This document shows, piece after piece, positions 33,743-41,639 of a stretch of DNA of 64,000 nt. This DNA is from Curtobacterium sp. Leaf261 (GTDB taxonomy: Bacteria > Actinomycetota > Actinomycetes > Actinomycetales > Microbacteriaceae). The stretch's first letter is position 1. Each line of letters opens with the position of its first letter. Made by a program: the position numbers and the translations under genes. The stretch covers positions 372,870 to 436,869 of the forward strand of contig NZ_LMMJ01000007.1 of assembly GCF_001422205.1 (NCBI RefSeq), in the 5' to 3' direction. Under the pieces are notes generated by a model. The model did no database searches and was not told where the DNA came from. It worked only from the letters and a program-made list of their open reading frames with translations.

Positions 33743-34945
33743 ATGAAGTTGGCCATCCTGTCGCGTGCGCCGCAGACGTACTCGACCCAGCGCCTCAAGG
33801 CCGCAGCACTCGATCGCGGCCACTCCGTCAAGGTGCTCGACACCCTGCGGTTCGCGATCGACCTGTCCGGGTCGGAGCCCGACCTGCAGTACCGCGGACG
33901 GCTGCTCTCCGACTACGACGCGATCCTGCCCCGCATCGGCAACTCGATCACGTACTTCGGGACCGCGGTCGTCCGGCAGTTCGAGACGATGGACGTCTAC
34001 ACGCCGAACACCGCGAACGGGATCGCGAACTCCCGCGACAAGCTCCGGGCGAACCAGATCCTCTCGCGGCACGACATCGCGATGCCGGCGACCGCGTTCG
34101 TGAACAGCCGTGCGGACGTCCGGATGGCGATCGAACGCGTCGGCGGGGCACCCGTCGTGATCAAGCTCCTCGAGGGGACCCAGGGCATCGGCGTCATCCT
34201 CGCGCCGGAGGCCGGGACCGCCGAGTCGATCGTCGAGACGCTGCAGTCGACCAAGCAGAACGTGCTCATCCAGAGCTTCATCGCCGAGAGCCGTGGCCGC
34301 GACATCCGGGCGCTCGTCGTCGGCGACCGTGTCGTCGCGGCGATGCGTCGGGTGGCCCGCGGCGACGAGTTCCGGTCGAACGTGCACCGCGGCGGCAGCG
34401 TCGAGAAGGTCGAGATCACCCCCGAGTACGAGGAGGCGGCGGTCCGCTCGGCGCAGATCATGGGCCTCCGGGTGGCCGGGGTCGACATGCTCGAGGGCGC
34501 CGACGGACCGCTCGTCATGGAGGTGAACTCGTCCCCGGGGCTCGAGGGCATCGAGCGCGCGACCGGGCTCGACGTCGCCGGGGCGGTCATCGACTTCATC
34601 GACAACCAGGTCGCGTTCCCGGAGATCGACGTCCGGCAGCGGTTGAGCGTGTCCACGGGGTACGGCGTGGCCGAGCTGCTCGTGCACACGAACGCGGAGC
34701 TCGTCGGCCGGACGATCGAGCAGTCCGGGCTCGGCGACCGCGACATCACGGTCCTCACCCTGCACCGCGGGAGCACCGTCATCCCGAACCCCAGGAGCGG
34801 TGTCGCGCTCGAGGCCGGCGACCGGCTCCTGTGCTTCGGCAAGCTCGAGGAGATGCGGTCGATGATCCCGGACCGCCGCAAGCGACGAGCGGCACTGCGG
34901 AAGCTGCCGAAGTCGCTCCGGGCGTCGGAGGGACCGACGGGCTGA
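33743..34945 (+). CDS. RimK-type alpha-L-glutamate ligase fused to an RCK/TrkA-C domain
   Basis: A 400-residue protein starting ATG 33743. Residues to about 300 form an ATP-grasp ligase of the RimK type: NSITYFGTAVVRQFE, PVVIKLLEGTQGIGV, SRGRDIRALVVGDRVVAAMRR and MEVNSSPGLEGIE. RimK adds glutamates to ribosomal protein S6 or to other acceptors. The last ~90 residues (YGVAELLVHTNAELVGRTI, LEAGDRLLCFG) match a TrkA carboxy-terminal ligand-binding domain, which suggests nucleotide or ligand control of the ligase. Divergent from the RimB-type protease. Confidence 0.9.
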   Translation: MKLAILSRAPQTYSTQRLKAAALDRGHSVKVLDTLRFAIDLSGSEPDLQYRGRLLSDYDAILPRIGNSITYFGTAVVRQFETMDVYTPNTANGIANSRDKLRANQILSRHDIAMPATAFVNSRADVRMAIERVGGAPVVIKLLEGTQGIGVILAPEAGTAESIVETLQSTKQNVLIQSFIAESRGRDIRALVVGDRVVAAMRRVARGDEFRSNVHRGGSVEKVEITPEYEEAAVRSAQIMGLRVAGVDMLEGADGPLVMEVNSSPGLEGIERATGLDVAGAVIDFIDNQVAFPEIDVRQRLSVSTGYGVAELLVHTNAELVGRTIEQSGLGDRDITVLTLHRGSTVIPNPRSGVALEAGDRLLCFGKLEEMRSMIPDRRKRRAALRKLPKSLRASEGPTG

Positions 34946-34994
34946 CGCCTCGGTGCACATCTGTTCAGGTCCACGAAGTTGGACATGTCCAGTG

Positions 34995-35024
34995 TTGCCG
35001 TCACCGACCCGGAGTGCGTAGCGT
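34995..35024 (+). promoter_or_regulatory. Putative sigma-A promoter of the 6C RNA
   Basis: TTGCCG at 34995-35000 and TAGCGT at 35019-35024 are separated by 18 bp, giving a start near 35031, directly before the first C-loop hairpin. Confidence 0.55.
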
Positions 35025-35030
35025 TGTCCC

Positions 35031-35128
35031 TGTTGGTCGTCCCCCCACGACCAGCCCCGCCCCCGGGTGTCTGCCGCTGTCCCCCCACAGTGTTCGGCAT
35101 CGCGGGGGCACTCTCATGTCGAGGGTGC
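35031..35128 (+). ncRNA. 6C small RNA (two hairpins with CCCCCC loops)
   Basis: Two stem-loops each present a loop of exactly six cytosines. Hairpin one: GTTGGTCGT-CCCCCC-ACGACCAGC (35032-35055, loop 35041-35046), a 9-bp stem. Hairpin two: TGCCG-CTGT-CCCCCC-ACAG-TGTT-CGGCA (about 35072-35099, loop 35081-35086). A third stem, GCACTCTC with GAGGGTGC at 35108-35128, could terminate it. This is the defining structure of the actinobacterial 6C RNA class, whose C-rich loops pair with G-rich target mRNAs. It lies alone between convergent genes, behind a plausible promoter. Ends are estimates. Confidence 0.85.
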
Positions 35129-35147
35129 GCAGCGGCACTCCTGCTCT

Positions 35148-35203
35148 CGCTCGGATGAGCTCGCTCGGATGAACCCGCTCGGATGGACCCGCTCAGATGA
35201 GCT
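35148..35203. repeat. 14-bp tandem repeat x4 ending in the DUF6545 gene stop
   Basis: CGCTCGGATGAGCT, CGCTCGGATGAACC, CGCTCGGATGGACC and CGCTCAGATGAGCT follow one another. The fourth is the end of the membrane-protein gene with its stop (TCA 35193-35195); the others lie beyond the stop. Confidence 0.9.
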
Positions 35204-36161
35204 CGAGCCGACTCACGAGCCGCTCGCTCCGGTCGAGTACCGCGCGCTCGGCGTCCGTCGGCGCGAAGTCCGGGTTGAGGAACATCTCGTCGTGCACCTC
35301 GACCACCAGTCGGTGCAGCTCGTCGAGTGGCGTCGCAGTCCCGCCCGGTGCGCGGACCCCGACCGGGAGGCGCAGCCGTCGGTCCGGCGACGAGGCCCGG
35401 TCCCGCAGCGCCTCGAGCCCGGCGACGAGCCCGGGGAGTTCCCGCGCGATGCTCCGGCGGGTGGCGCCACCGGTCAGCCGCGGGAGTGCCAGCCCGGCGG
35501 CCACGAGGACCACCGAGAGCAGCAGCAGGGGTCCGTAACCGCGGTTGACCGTCACCGCGAGCGAGGTCCGCCCCGTGACGGCGATGACGTCCCGCACGAC
35601 GAGGAGCAGCGCCGTGACGACCGACGACGCGCTCCCGGCGACGAGGAACCCGAGGCTCCACCGCACGATCCCCGGTGCCAGGCGGAAGCCCGAGCGGAGG
35701 CACGCGACACCGGCGGCCCCGAGCGTCACCCCGAAGTAGACGAAGTGCGCCATGGAGTAGACCATCGCCGGGACCTGGTCGCCGTAGGAGGTCATGAAGG
35801 ACGTCGTCGTGCCGGCACCCATCGCGACCTGCGAGAACGCCACCGTCTGCACCACGACGACCACCGCGGGCACGATCCAGGCGATCCCCCGACCGATCGA
35901 CGGGCCCCCGACGGCCTTCGCGATGCCCCGCGACAGGAAGTACACGGCACCGACGAAGAGCGTCTGCTTCAGCAGGTCGGTGAGGTTGCGGCCCCCGATG
36001 AGTGGGTCGAGCGCCAGGTACACCGGGGTCACGGTGACGGTGAACGCGAGGGCCATGAGCGTCGCCGCGACGAGCACCGAGGTGTCGCGGCCCCGGCGGA
36101 ACGGGACGGCGCACGCCACGACGACCGCCCACATGACGATCGGCAGCACGACGGCGTTCAC
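35193..36161 (-). CDS. DUF6545 / MAB_1171c-type membrane protein
   Basis: A 322-residue protein with about seven amino-terminal transmembrane helices (to residue ~210) and a soluble carboxy-terminal domain with LDELHRLVVEVHDEMFLNPDFAPTDAERAVLDRSERL. This plan is that of the MAB_1171c putative transporters with a DUF6545 tail, repeatedly found beside ImmA/IrrE and XRE genes in actinobacteria. It may sense or move a small molecule; no function is established. I took GTG 36159-36161, 13 bp after the ImmA stop. Third gene of the XRE-ImmA-DUF6545 operon. Confidence 0.75.
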   Translation of the reverse strand: MNAVVLPIVMWAVVVACAVPFRRGRDTSVLVAATLMALAFTVTVTPVYLALDPLIGGRNLTDLLKQTLFVGAVYFLSRGIAKAVGGPSIGRGIAWIVPAVVVVVQTVAFSQVAMGAGTTTSFMTSYGDQVPAMVYSMAHFVYFGVTLGAAGVACLRSGFRLAPGIVRWSLGFLVAGSASSVVTALLLVVRDVIAVTGRTSLAVTVNRGYGPLLLLSVVLVAAGLALPRLTGGATRRSIARELPGLVAGLEALRDRASSPDRRLRLPVGVRAPGGTATPLDELHRLVVEVHDEMFLNPDFAPTDAERAVLDRSERLVSRLELI

Positions 36162-36174
36162 CCGATGGACCTGC

Positions 36175-36696
36175 TCACGAGAACACGCTGAGGAACCGGG
36201 AGAGCCTCGGGGGTCCCTGGCGGATCGCGCGCGCGAGGGCGTCGGCCAGGAGCTCGGCCGCGATCTCCGTCGCGTCGTGGAACTGCGCACGCGCGTCCGC
36301 CGCAGTGTCGGCGGCGCGCTCGGCCTCGGACCGACCTCCGGGTCCGGCGGCCCCGAGCGTCGCCGCGATGTTGTCCGACGCACGGGCGACCCCGGCGTGG
36401 TCGAGGACCAGGTGTCCGACCTCGTGCAGCACCAGCGCGTCCCGGTGCCGCTCCGACCGCGGCGGGGCGATGAGGATCTCGTCATCGTCCTCGCGGGCGT
36501 TCCACCACCCGCAGATCGACGTGCCCGCGAGGGTCGGCAGCTCGACGATCGTGATCGGACGCCGCCGCACGCCGGCCACGTGGTCGACGATCGACGACAC
36601 CGTCAGGGTGTCCGGGAGCGACAACCGACCGAACGCGGTGGCCGCCATCTGCTCACCGGCACGCTGCGCCTCGAGCAGAGGATTCCTCGTGGACAT
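36175..36696 (-). CDS. ImmA/IrrE-family metalloprotease
   Basis: A 173-residue zinc protease. The helix VLHEVGHLVLDH carries HEVGH at residues 91-95 and a downstream helix with Glu144/Glu148 (TEIAAELLAD) can give the third ligand. ImmA/IrrE proteases cleave XRE-type repressors, as in ICEBs1 (ImmA/ImmR) and Deinococcus IrrE/DdrO. The XRE-like protein encoded 54 bp upstream is the obvious candidate substrate. Second gene of the operon. Confidence 0.88.
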   Translation of the reverse strand: MSTRNPLLEAQRAGEQMAATAFGRLSLPDTLTVSSIVDHVAGVRRRPITIVELPTLAGTSICGWWNAREDDDEILIAPPRSERHRDALVLHEVGHLVLDHAGVARASDNIAATLGAAGPGGRSEAERAADTAADARAQFHDATEIAAELLADALARAIRQGPPRLSRFLSVFS

Positions 36697-36750
36697 GGGT
36701 CGATCGTACGCGGGGTGGGGGCGGAGGGTGGTCGGGCTCGGTCGTCCGCG

Positions 36751-37203
36751 TCAGTCGCGGCGTGACGCCTGCTGCTGCTCGAGGTACTGCGCGATGGCTC
36801 GGTACGCCGCGGGGTCGGTGTCCCCGAGGTTCCGGGCCGCGAAGTTCTGCACGCGCGAACGACGGAGCGCACGGACGAGGTGCATCTCGGCGTCCATGGC
36901 CGCCGGCAGCTCCTGCTCGCCGCGGAGGTACCCGACGTCGACGCCGAACAGCTCCGCGAGCCCGACGAGCAGGTCGGCGTCACGGACGCGCCAGGCGTCA
37001 CCGCTCAGCATGTAGCCCCAGCGTGCACGCGAGAGCGGGATGCCCTTCGCCTCGACGAACGCACGGACCTCGGCGAACGTGTACGGCGTCCCGCGGACCA
37101 CCTCGACGTGGTCGAGCAACAGCGCGAGCCGACGGGCGAGTTCGCGGGGCTCGGGACCCTCGGTCGTGCGCGGTTCTGCGGCAGGTTCGTTCGGACGGTC
37201 CAT
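36751..37203 (-). CDS. XRE-family DNA-binding regulator
   Basis: A 150-residue protein. A helix-turn-helix covers about residues 38-90 (YTFAEVRAFVEAKG, LSRARWGYMLSGD, LLVGLAELFGVDVGYL), as in actinobacterial XRE regulators whose genes sit beside ImmA/IrrE. A charged carboxy-terminal region would be the part for dimerisation or cleavage. It is first in the operon and diverges from the DUF2236 gene, whose promoter region it probably shares; autoregulation and control of that gene are likely inferences. Confidence 0.82.
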   Translation of the reverse strand: MDRPNEPAAEPRTTEGPEPRELARRLALLLDHVEVVRGTPYTFAEVRAFVEAKGIPLSRARWGYMLSGDAWRVRDADLLVGLAELFGVDVGYLRGEQELPAAMDAEMHLVRALRRSRVQNFAARNLGDTDPAAYRAIAQYLEQQQASRRD

Positions 37204-37282
37204 GCTCGACGGCTCCTCCCCAGCGGGTCTGTCCGGCCCTGACGCCGAACGGTTCGATCCGCTGCATGTCTACCATGAGTGG

Positions 37283-38167
37283 ATGCGAACGCGAGCGGCG
37301 GCCACCGGACCTTCGCGCCTGGCGGAACCGGGCCTCCCGTCCGTGTCGGAGGCGGACGAGACCCTCTTCGGGTCGTACCGACGTGCGGTCCTGACCGACC
37401 TCGGCACGGACTTCCGGCTCGGTTTCAAGCTGGCCTACTTCGCCAACTTCGCGAGTCCGGCGATCGCCGCGCCGCTCGACGCGTCGTCCGAGATCGCCCG
37501 GCAGCCGATGCGCCGCGCGAAGGACACGTCGATCGTGGTCTACGAGATCCTGACGAACGGGTTCGACTCGGAGCGTGGCGCACGGATGGTGGACCTCCTC
37601 CGGCGCGTGCACCGGGGCGTTCCCGGCTCGGCGGACGACTACCGCTACGTCCTGTTGACACTCCTCGTCATCCCGGTGCGGATGGTCGACCGGAGCGGCC
37701 CACGGCGTCTGACCGATCGAGAGCGAGCCGACGCCGCCCGGTTCCACTCACGGCTCGGCGCGGAGATCGGGCTCGACGACGCCGAGGTCACCTACGCCGA
37801 GGCGGTCGCGTTCTGTCGTCGGTACGAGCGTGAGCACCTCCGCCGGAGTGCCGCCGGCGACCGCTTGACGGCGAGCACGCTCGGTGCGCTGCTCGCGTCG
37901 GTGCCGGCTGCGCTCCGCCCGCTCGCCGACGTGGTGGCGCGGTTCGGCCTGAGCGCGCTCCTCGGCGATCCGCGCATGGCGCGCGCGCTCGGGTTCCCGG
38001 TGGTGCCGGTGCCGGTCGCGCGGGTGGTCGCCGCCCTGCGCCGCGCGGGTCGACGACGCGGTCGTGACGGCCTGGAGGCGCGGATCGCCTTCACGAGCGG
38101 CGAACCGTCGCGCACGTACCCGGCCGGGTACCGCCTCGACGAGATCGGCCCCGGGGCGGATCGGTAG
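37283..38167 (+). CDS. DUF2236/MpaB-like oxygenase
   Basis: A 294-residue protein of the MpaB/latex-clearing-protein family. FRLGFKLAYFANFASPAIAAPL, RAKDTSIVVYEILTNGFDSERG, VHRGVPGSADDYRYVL and RMVDRSGPRRLTDRE follow the family order; the Asp-Asp-Tyr-Arg and His residues lie in the b-type haem pocket of characterised members. ATG 37283 is used; ATG 37202 is also in frame but overlaps the divergent start codon. It is divergent from the XRE-ImmA-DUF6545 operon, a pairing that suggests joint function. Substrate unknown. Confidence 0.8.
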   Translation: MRTRAAATGPSRLAEPGLPSVSEADETLFGSYRRAVLTDLGTDFRLGFKLAYFANFASPAIAAPLDASSEIARQPMRRAKDTSIVVYEILTNGFDSERGARMVDLLRRVHRGVPGSADDYRYVLLTLLVIPVRMVDRSGPRRLTDRERADAARFHSRLGAEIGLDDAEVTYAEAVAFCRRYEREHLRRSAAGDRLTASTLGALLASVPAALRPLADVVARFGLSALLGDPRMARALGFPVVPVPVARVVAALRRAGRRRGRDGLEARIAFTSGEPSRTYPAGYRLDEIGPGADR

Positions 38168-38172
38168 CGCGT

Positions 38173-38212
38173 GGCGCGTCGTGCGGCGCGCGTCGTGGGG
38201 CGCGCGTCGTGC
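38173..38212. repeat. 12- to 14-bp GC-rich tandem repeats after the DUF2236 gene
   Basis: GGCGCGTCGTGC, GGCGCGCGTCGTGG and GGCGCGCGTCGTGC follow each other from 5 bp after the stop. Confidence 0.8.
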
Positions 38213-38223
38213 GGCGCGGAGGC

Positions 38224-38252
38224 AGGCACCGCTCCGCACGGGAGCGGTGCCT
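38224..38252. terminator. 12-bp stem terminator of the DUF2236 gene
   Basis: AGGCACCGCTCC and GGAGCGGTGCCT pair perfectly around GCACG, 57 bp after the stop. Followed by a C-run, not a T-run. Confidence 0.75.
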
Positions 38253-38355
38253 CCCCCCAGGTGACCTCCGGCCGCCGCTGGTTCCCACGGCAACCCACCT
38301 GGACACGTCCAGGTGCTCGTTCAGCGTAGCCGTCCGGCCGAGTCTTGACGAGTCC

Positions 38356-39246
38356 TCATGCCGATTCGGGGTCGATGTGCTCCAGGTCCGCCAGGAGGCT
38401 CTCGTGCGTCGGCTCCCACCCGAGCGCCTGCCGGGTGCGCGTGCTCGTCGCCGGCTGGTCCATCGCGAAGATCGGCCCGAACGGCCCGAAGGTGTCGTCG
38501 GGCACCTGCTCGACCGGGAGTCCGAGGCGGCGCCCGATGACCTCGGCCATGTCGCGGACGGCGTCCCCCTCGTCGGCGACGGCGTGCCAGGCGGTCCCCG
38601 CGGGCGCGGACTCGAGCACCAGGCGGAAGAGCACCGCGGCGTCCCGCGCGTGCACGGCCGGCCAGCGCTGCGTGCCGTCACCCGGGTAGCCGGCCACCCC
38701 GGAACGGCGAGCGGCCTCGGTGAGGAGTCCGGCGAACCCGCCCCGGCCGTCGGCGTGCACCGTGCGCGGCAGCCGGACGGCGGCGGCACGGACTCCGCGG
38801 TCCGCGAGGGCGAGGGCAGCCATGACCGATCGCGCCCGACCGGCGACGGGACCTTCGAGCGGCAGCGGATCGGCCTCGGTGGCGGCGCGCCCCTCGACCC
38901 ACGGCGTGCCGGACACCACGGCGAACGGCCGGTCACTGCCGATCAGTTCCTCGCCGAGCGCAGCCATCGCGGCGCCCTCGTCGGCGATGCCCTGGGCGAG
39001 GACCTCGGCGGACCCGTAGTCCCGGCCGAAGGCGAGGCTGATGACGCCGTCGGACTGCGCGGCACCCGCGCGGAGGACGTCGAGGTCGGTCAGCGCGCCG
39101 CGGATGGTGGTGGCACCCGCGCGCTCCAGGGCCTCGACGGATGCGTCGGACCGGGCGAGTGCGAGGACGGTGTGGCCGGTGGCGAGCAGCTCGGCGACGA
39201 CGGGGGTGCCGATCGTGCCGGTGCCGCCGGTGACGAAGACGTGCAT
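38356..39246 (-). CDS. NAD(P)-binding SDR/epimerase-like protein
   Basis: A 296-residue atypical extended SDR. MHVFVTGGTGTIGTPVVAELLATGH is the cofactor-binding start (G-x-x-G-x-x-G) and RWPAVHARDAAVLFRLVLE the substrate-side block; the family includes NmrA-like and nucleoside-diphosphate-sugar epimerase-like proteins that act on small substrates. It is divergent from a TetR gene with two clear operator palindromes between, so it is probably repressed by that regulator. Confidence 0.88.
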   Translation of the reverse strand: MHVFVTGGTGTIGTPVVAELLATGHTVLALARSDASVEALERAGATTIRGALTDLDVLRAGAAQSDGVISLAFGRDYGSAEVLAQGIADEGAAMAALGEELIGSDRPFAVVSGTPWVEGRAATEADPLPLEGPVAGRARSVMAALALADRGVRAAAVRLPRTVHADGRGGFAGLLTEAARRSGVAGYPGDGTQRWPAVHARDAAVLFRLVLESAPAGTAWHAVADEGDAVRDMAEVIGRRLGLPVEQVPDDTFGPFGPIFAMDQPATSTRTRQALGWEPTHESLLADLEHIDPESA

Positions 39247-39260
39247 GGGATCTCCTCAGG

Positions 39261-39314
39261 TGATGGGACTCTTGTCCCATCACCATACCCCCGCGATGGG
39301 ACAATTGTCTCATC
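39261..39314. promoter_or_regulatory. Two operator palindromes between SDR and TetR genes
   Basis: TGATGGGACTCTTGTCCCAT with CA (39261-39282) and GATGGGACAATTGTCTCATC (39295-39314) share TGATGGGACnnTTGTCyCATCA. Both lie in the 83-bp divergent gap, covering promoters of both genes. They are the likely sites of the TetR protein encoded at 39330. Confidence 0.85.
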
Positions 39315-39329
39315 ACGTAGGATGAGGGC

Positions 39330-39908
39330 ATGGCGCGATGGGAACCCGGGGCTCGTGAGCGGCTCGTCCACGCTGCGGTGGACCTGTTCTCCGAGCAGGG
39401 CTACGACGCCACGACCGTCACGGAGATCGCCGAGCGTGCGGGCGTCACCAAGAGCACGTTCTTCCGGCACTTCCCGGACAAGCGCGAACTCCTCGTCGCC
39501 GGGCAGGAGACCCTGAGCCGGCTGCTCGCCGAGGGGATCGCCGACGCGGACCCCGACGCCGGGCCGATGGACGCCGTCGCGGTCGGACTCGCACGCGCCT
39601 CGGACGAGATGGGGCCCGCCAACCGCGAACTCGGTCCACGCCTGGCCGCAGCCGTCGCCGCGAGTGCCGAGCTGCGGGAACGCGACGCCCTGAAGAGCGT
39701 CGGTCTCGCGCTCGCGATGACGGAGGCTCTCGTCGCCCGCGGGGTGCCGGACACCACGGCGCACCTGGCGAGCGAGATGGGCGTCCTCGCGTTCAAGCAG
39801 GGGTACGCGCGCTGGGCCGAGGGCGACCGCGCGGACGACGACGGCCTCGCCCCGCACGCGCTGGCCGCACTCGCGGACCTCAGGGCAGCGGCGGCCGCGC
39901 TCGGCTGA
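39330..39908 (+). CDS. TetR-family repressor
   Basis: A 192-residue regulator with an amino-terminal helix-turn-helix: ARERLVHAAVDLFSEQGYDATTVTEIAERAGVTKSTFFRHFPDKRELL, seen in the order FSEQGYDATTV, IAERAGVTKSTFFRHFPDK. The carboxy-terminal part is the variable ligand domain. ATG 39330 lies 15 bp from the second operator. Expected to repress itself and the divergent SDR gene and to release on binding an unknown ligand. Confidence 0.92.
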   Translation: MARWEPGARERLVHAAVDLFSEQGYDATTVTEIAERAGVTKSTFFRHFPDKRELLVAGQETLSRLLAEGIADADPDAGPMDAVAVGLARASDEMGPANRELGPRLAAAVAASAELRERDALKSVGLALAMTEALVARGVPDTTAHLASEMGVLAFKQGYARWAEGDRADDDGLAPHALAALADLRAAAAALG

Positions 39909-39957
39909 CCGCGGTCGGCCGGCCGGCGTCGGCCGACGGTCCGGCCGGGCGGACGGG

Positions 39958-40440
39958 TCAGACCAGATCGAGGTCCATGAACACGTCGGCCCGGGCGTAG
40001 GGCGTCGGTGCGTGGGTCTCCGGGGAGACGTGCCGGAACCCGACCGACTCGTACATCCGCACCGCCGGGACCAGCGAGCTGTTGCTCTCGAGGACGAGCC
40101 GCCTCACGCCGGACTCCCGCGCCAGGTCGATCGCCGCCGTGATGAGCCGCCGACCAATCCCCCGCCCTCGGTGTTCCGGAGCCACCGCCATCTTCGCGAG
40201 TTCCGCGACACCCTCTCCGACCCGCAGGAGCGCCACGCACCCGATCCGCTCCTCGCCGTCTCGGGCGATGAGCACGGTGCCGCCGGCTGCCACGATCGAC
40301 CGTTCGGCGTCCACGAGCACCGCGCGGTCGGCGTCTTCGACGACGAAGAGCTCCGAGATCCACGCGACGTTGAGGTCGTGGAACGCCTGCGCGTCGGCGG
40401 TGTCGCGAAGCGGGGCGATGGTGATCGTGCCGGTGTCCAT
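39958..40440 (-). CDS. GNAT-family N-acetyltransferase
   Basis: A 160-residue protein. The acetyl-CoA binding motif A is VAELAKMAVAPEHRGRGIGRRLITAAIDLA (R-G-x-G-I-G-R), and motif B VPAVRMYESVGFRHV. The acceptor is unknown; small molecules or protein amino termini are typical. It is divergent from a LysR regulator across 69 bp, which often marks a regulated pair. Confidence 0.9.
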   Translation of the reverse strand: MDTGTITIAPLRDTADAQAFHDLNVAWISELFVVEDADRAVLVDAERSIVAAGGTVLIARDGEERIGCVALLRVGEGVAELAKMAVAPEHRGRGIGRRLITAAIDLARESGVRRLVLESNSSLVPAVRMYESVGFRHVSPETHAPTPYARADVFMDLDLV

Positions 40441-40509
40441 GCGGCAAGTCTCACCGCCGCGATGGGTGCACGTCCAATACCGGATCACGTCCATCGATAC
40501 GCTGCGTGC

Positions 40510-41382
40510 ATGGATCTGGAACTGCGTGCGCTCCGGTCGTTCGTGGCCGTCGCCGATGCGTTGCACTTCGGGCGGGCGGCCACGGCCCTCCGCATCGCTC
40601 AGCCGGCACTGTCGCAGCAGATCCGGCGGCTGGAGCGCGACCTCGGCGTGGAGCTCTTCACCAGGACTTCGAGGAGCGTCGTGTTGACCCCCGCCGGTAC
40701 CGTGCTCCACCGTCGTGCCCGCTCGCTGCTGGCACGCGCCGAGATGGACGTCGACGAGGTCGTCCGGGTCGCCCGCGGGGAGCAGGGCCGGCTCGACGTC
40801 GGCTTCGTCAGCTCGGCGCTCCCACTTGGTCCGGTGGAGCGCGTGCAGCAGTTCCGCGAACGGTTCCCGCTCGTGCAGGTCCACCTCACCGAGGGCTACA
40901 CGGCATGGCTCACGGGGCGGGTCCTCCGCGGCGACCTCGACCTCGCCGTCCTCCGTGACCCCGAGCGCGTCGAGGGGATCCGCCTCTCGCCCTTCCATGA
41001 GGAGCGGTTCGTGGCGGTGGTCCCGACCTCACACCCGCTCGCAGGTCGTGAGCAAATCCGCGGTACCGAACTCGCCGCCGACCCGTTCGTGTTCTTCCCG
41101 GCGGTGGCCGGCTCGCTCGCGACCGAACGCAACCTCGCCCCGGTCGTCGCCGACGGCCGCGTCCCCGAGATCGTCCAGGAGGCCACGAACTGGACGACGC
41201 TCCTCCACCTCGTCGCCGCGGGGATCGGCGTCACGGTCGCGCCGGTGAGCGCGGTCCTCGCGGCGCCGCCGGGTGTCGTCGTGCTCGAGCTCGACGACAC
41301 TGACGCGCACAGTGTCCTGGCGTGGGCATCGAGGACCGACGATGACCGCCCGGCCCTGCGGGCCTTCGTCGAGGGGGATTGA
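40510..41382 (+). CDS. LysR-family transcriptional regulator
   Basis: A 290-residue protein with the standard amino-terminal winged helix (LRALRSFVAVADALHFGRAA, AQPALSQQIRRLERDLGVELFTR) and a periplasmic-binding-like effector domain (LDVGFVSSALPLGPV, VAAGIGVTVAPVSAV). Likely controls the divergent acetyltransferase gene. It is the last normal-GC gene before the accessory island. Confidence 0.93.
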   Translation: MDLELRALRSFVAVADALHFGRAATALRIAQPALSQQIRRLERDLGVELFTRTSRSVVLTPAGTVLHRRARSLLARAEMDVDEVVRVARGEQGRLDVGFVSSALPLGPVERVQQFRERFPLVQVHLTEGYTAWLTGRVLRGDLDLAVLRDPERVEGIRLSPFHEERFVAVVPTSHPLAGREQIRGTELAADPFVFFPAVAGSLATERNLAPVVADGRVPEIVQEATNWTTLLHLVAAGIGVTVAPVSAVLAAPPGVVVLELDDTDAHSVLAWASRTDDDRPALRAFVEGD

Positions 41383-41430
41383 CGCGGACGTCGCGCGCAC
41401 CAGCCCGGTCCCGCACGACGCAGCCCGACA

Positions 41431-41474
41431 GACTGGAGGCACGGTGCCAGCCCGCCTCGCCGCCGCCGCCAGTC
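41431..41474. repeat. Degenerate 44-bp palindromic element at island edge
   Basis: GACTGGAGGCACGGTGCCAG starts like the 44-bp family, but the right half is disrupted (CCCGCCTCGCCGCCGCCGCC then AGTC). It marks the left boundary of the lower-GC island. Confidence 0.55.
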
Positions 41475-41639
41475 GACGACCACGATTGGCGGTCACCCGT
41501 TCCGTGGTGCATTCAGCCCGTCGCCCGGTCGAGCGCGATCAGGCCCGGCCTCTGTCTCAGGTCTGTACCTCAGGCAGGATCAGATGGCAGAGGCATCTCG
41601 TCGATCAGCTCGAGAAGGCGATGACGAGACGGGCCTTGC

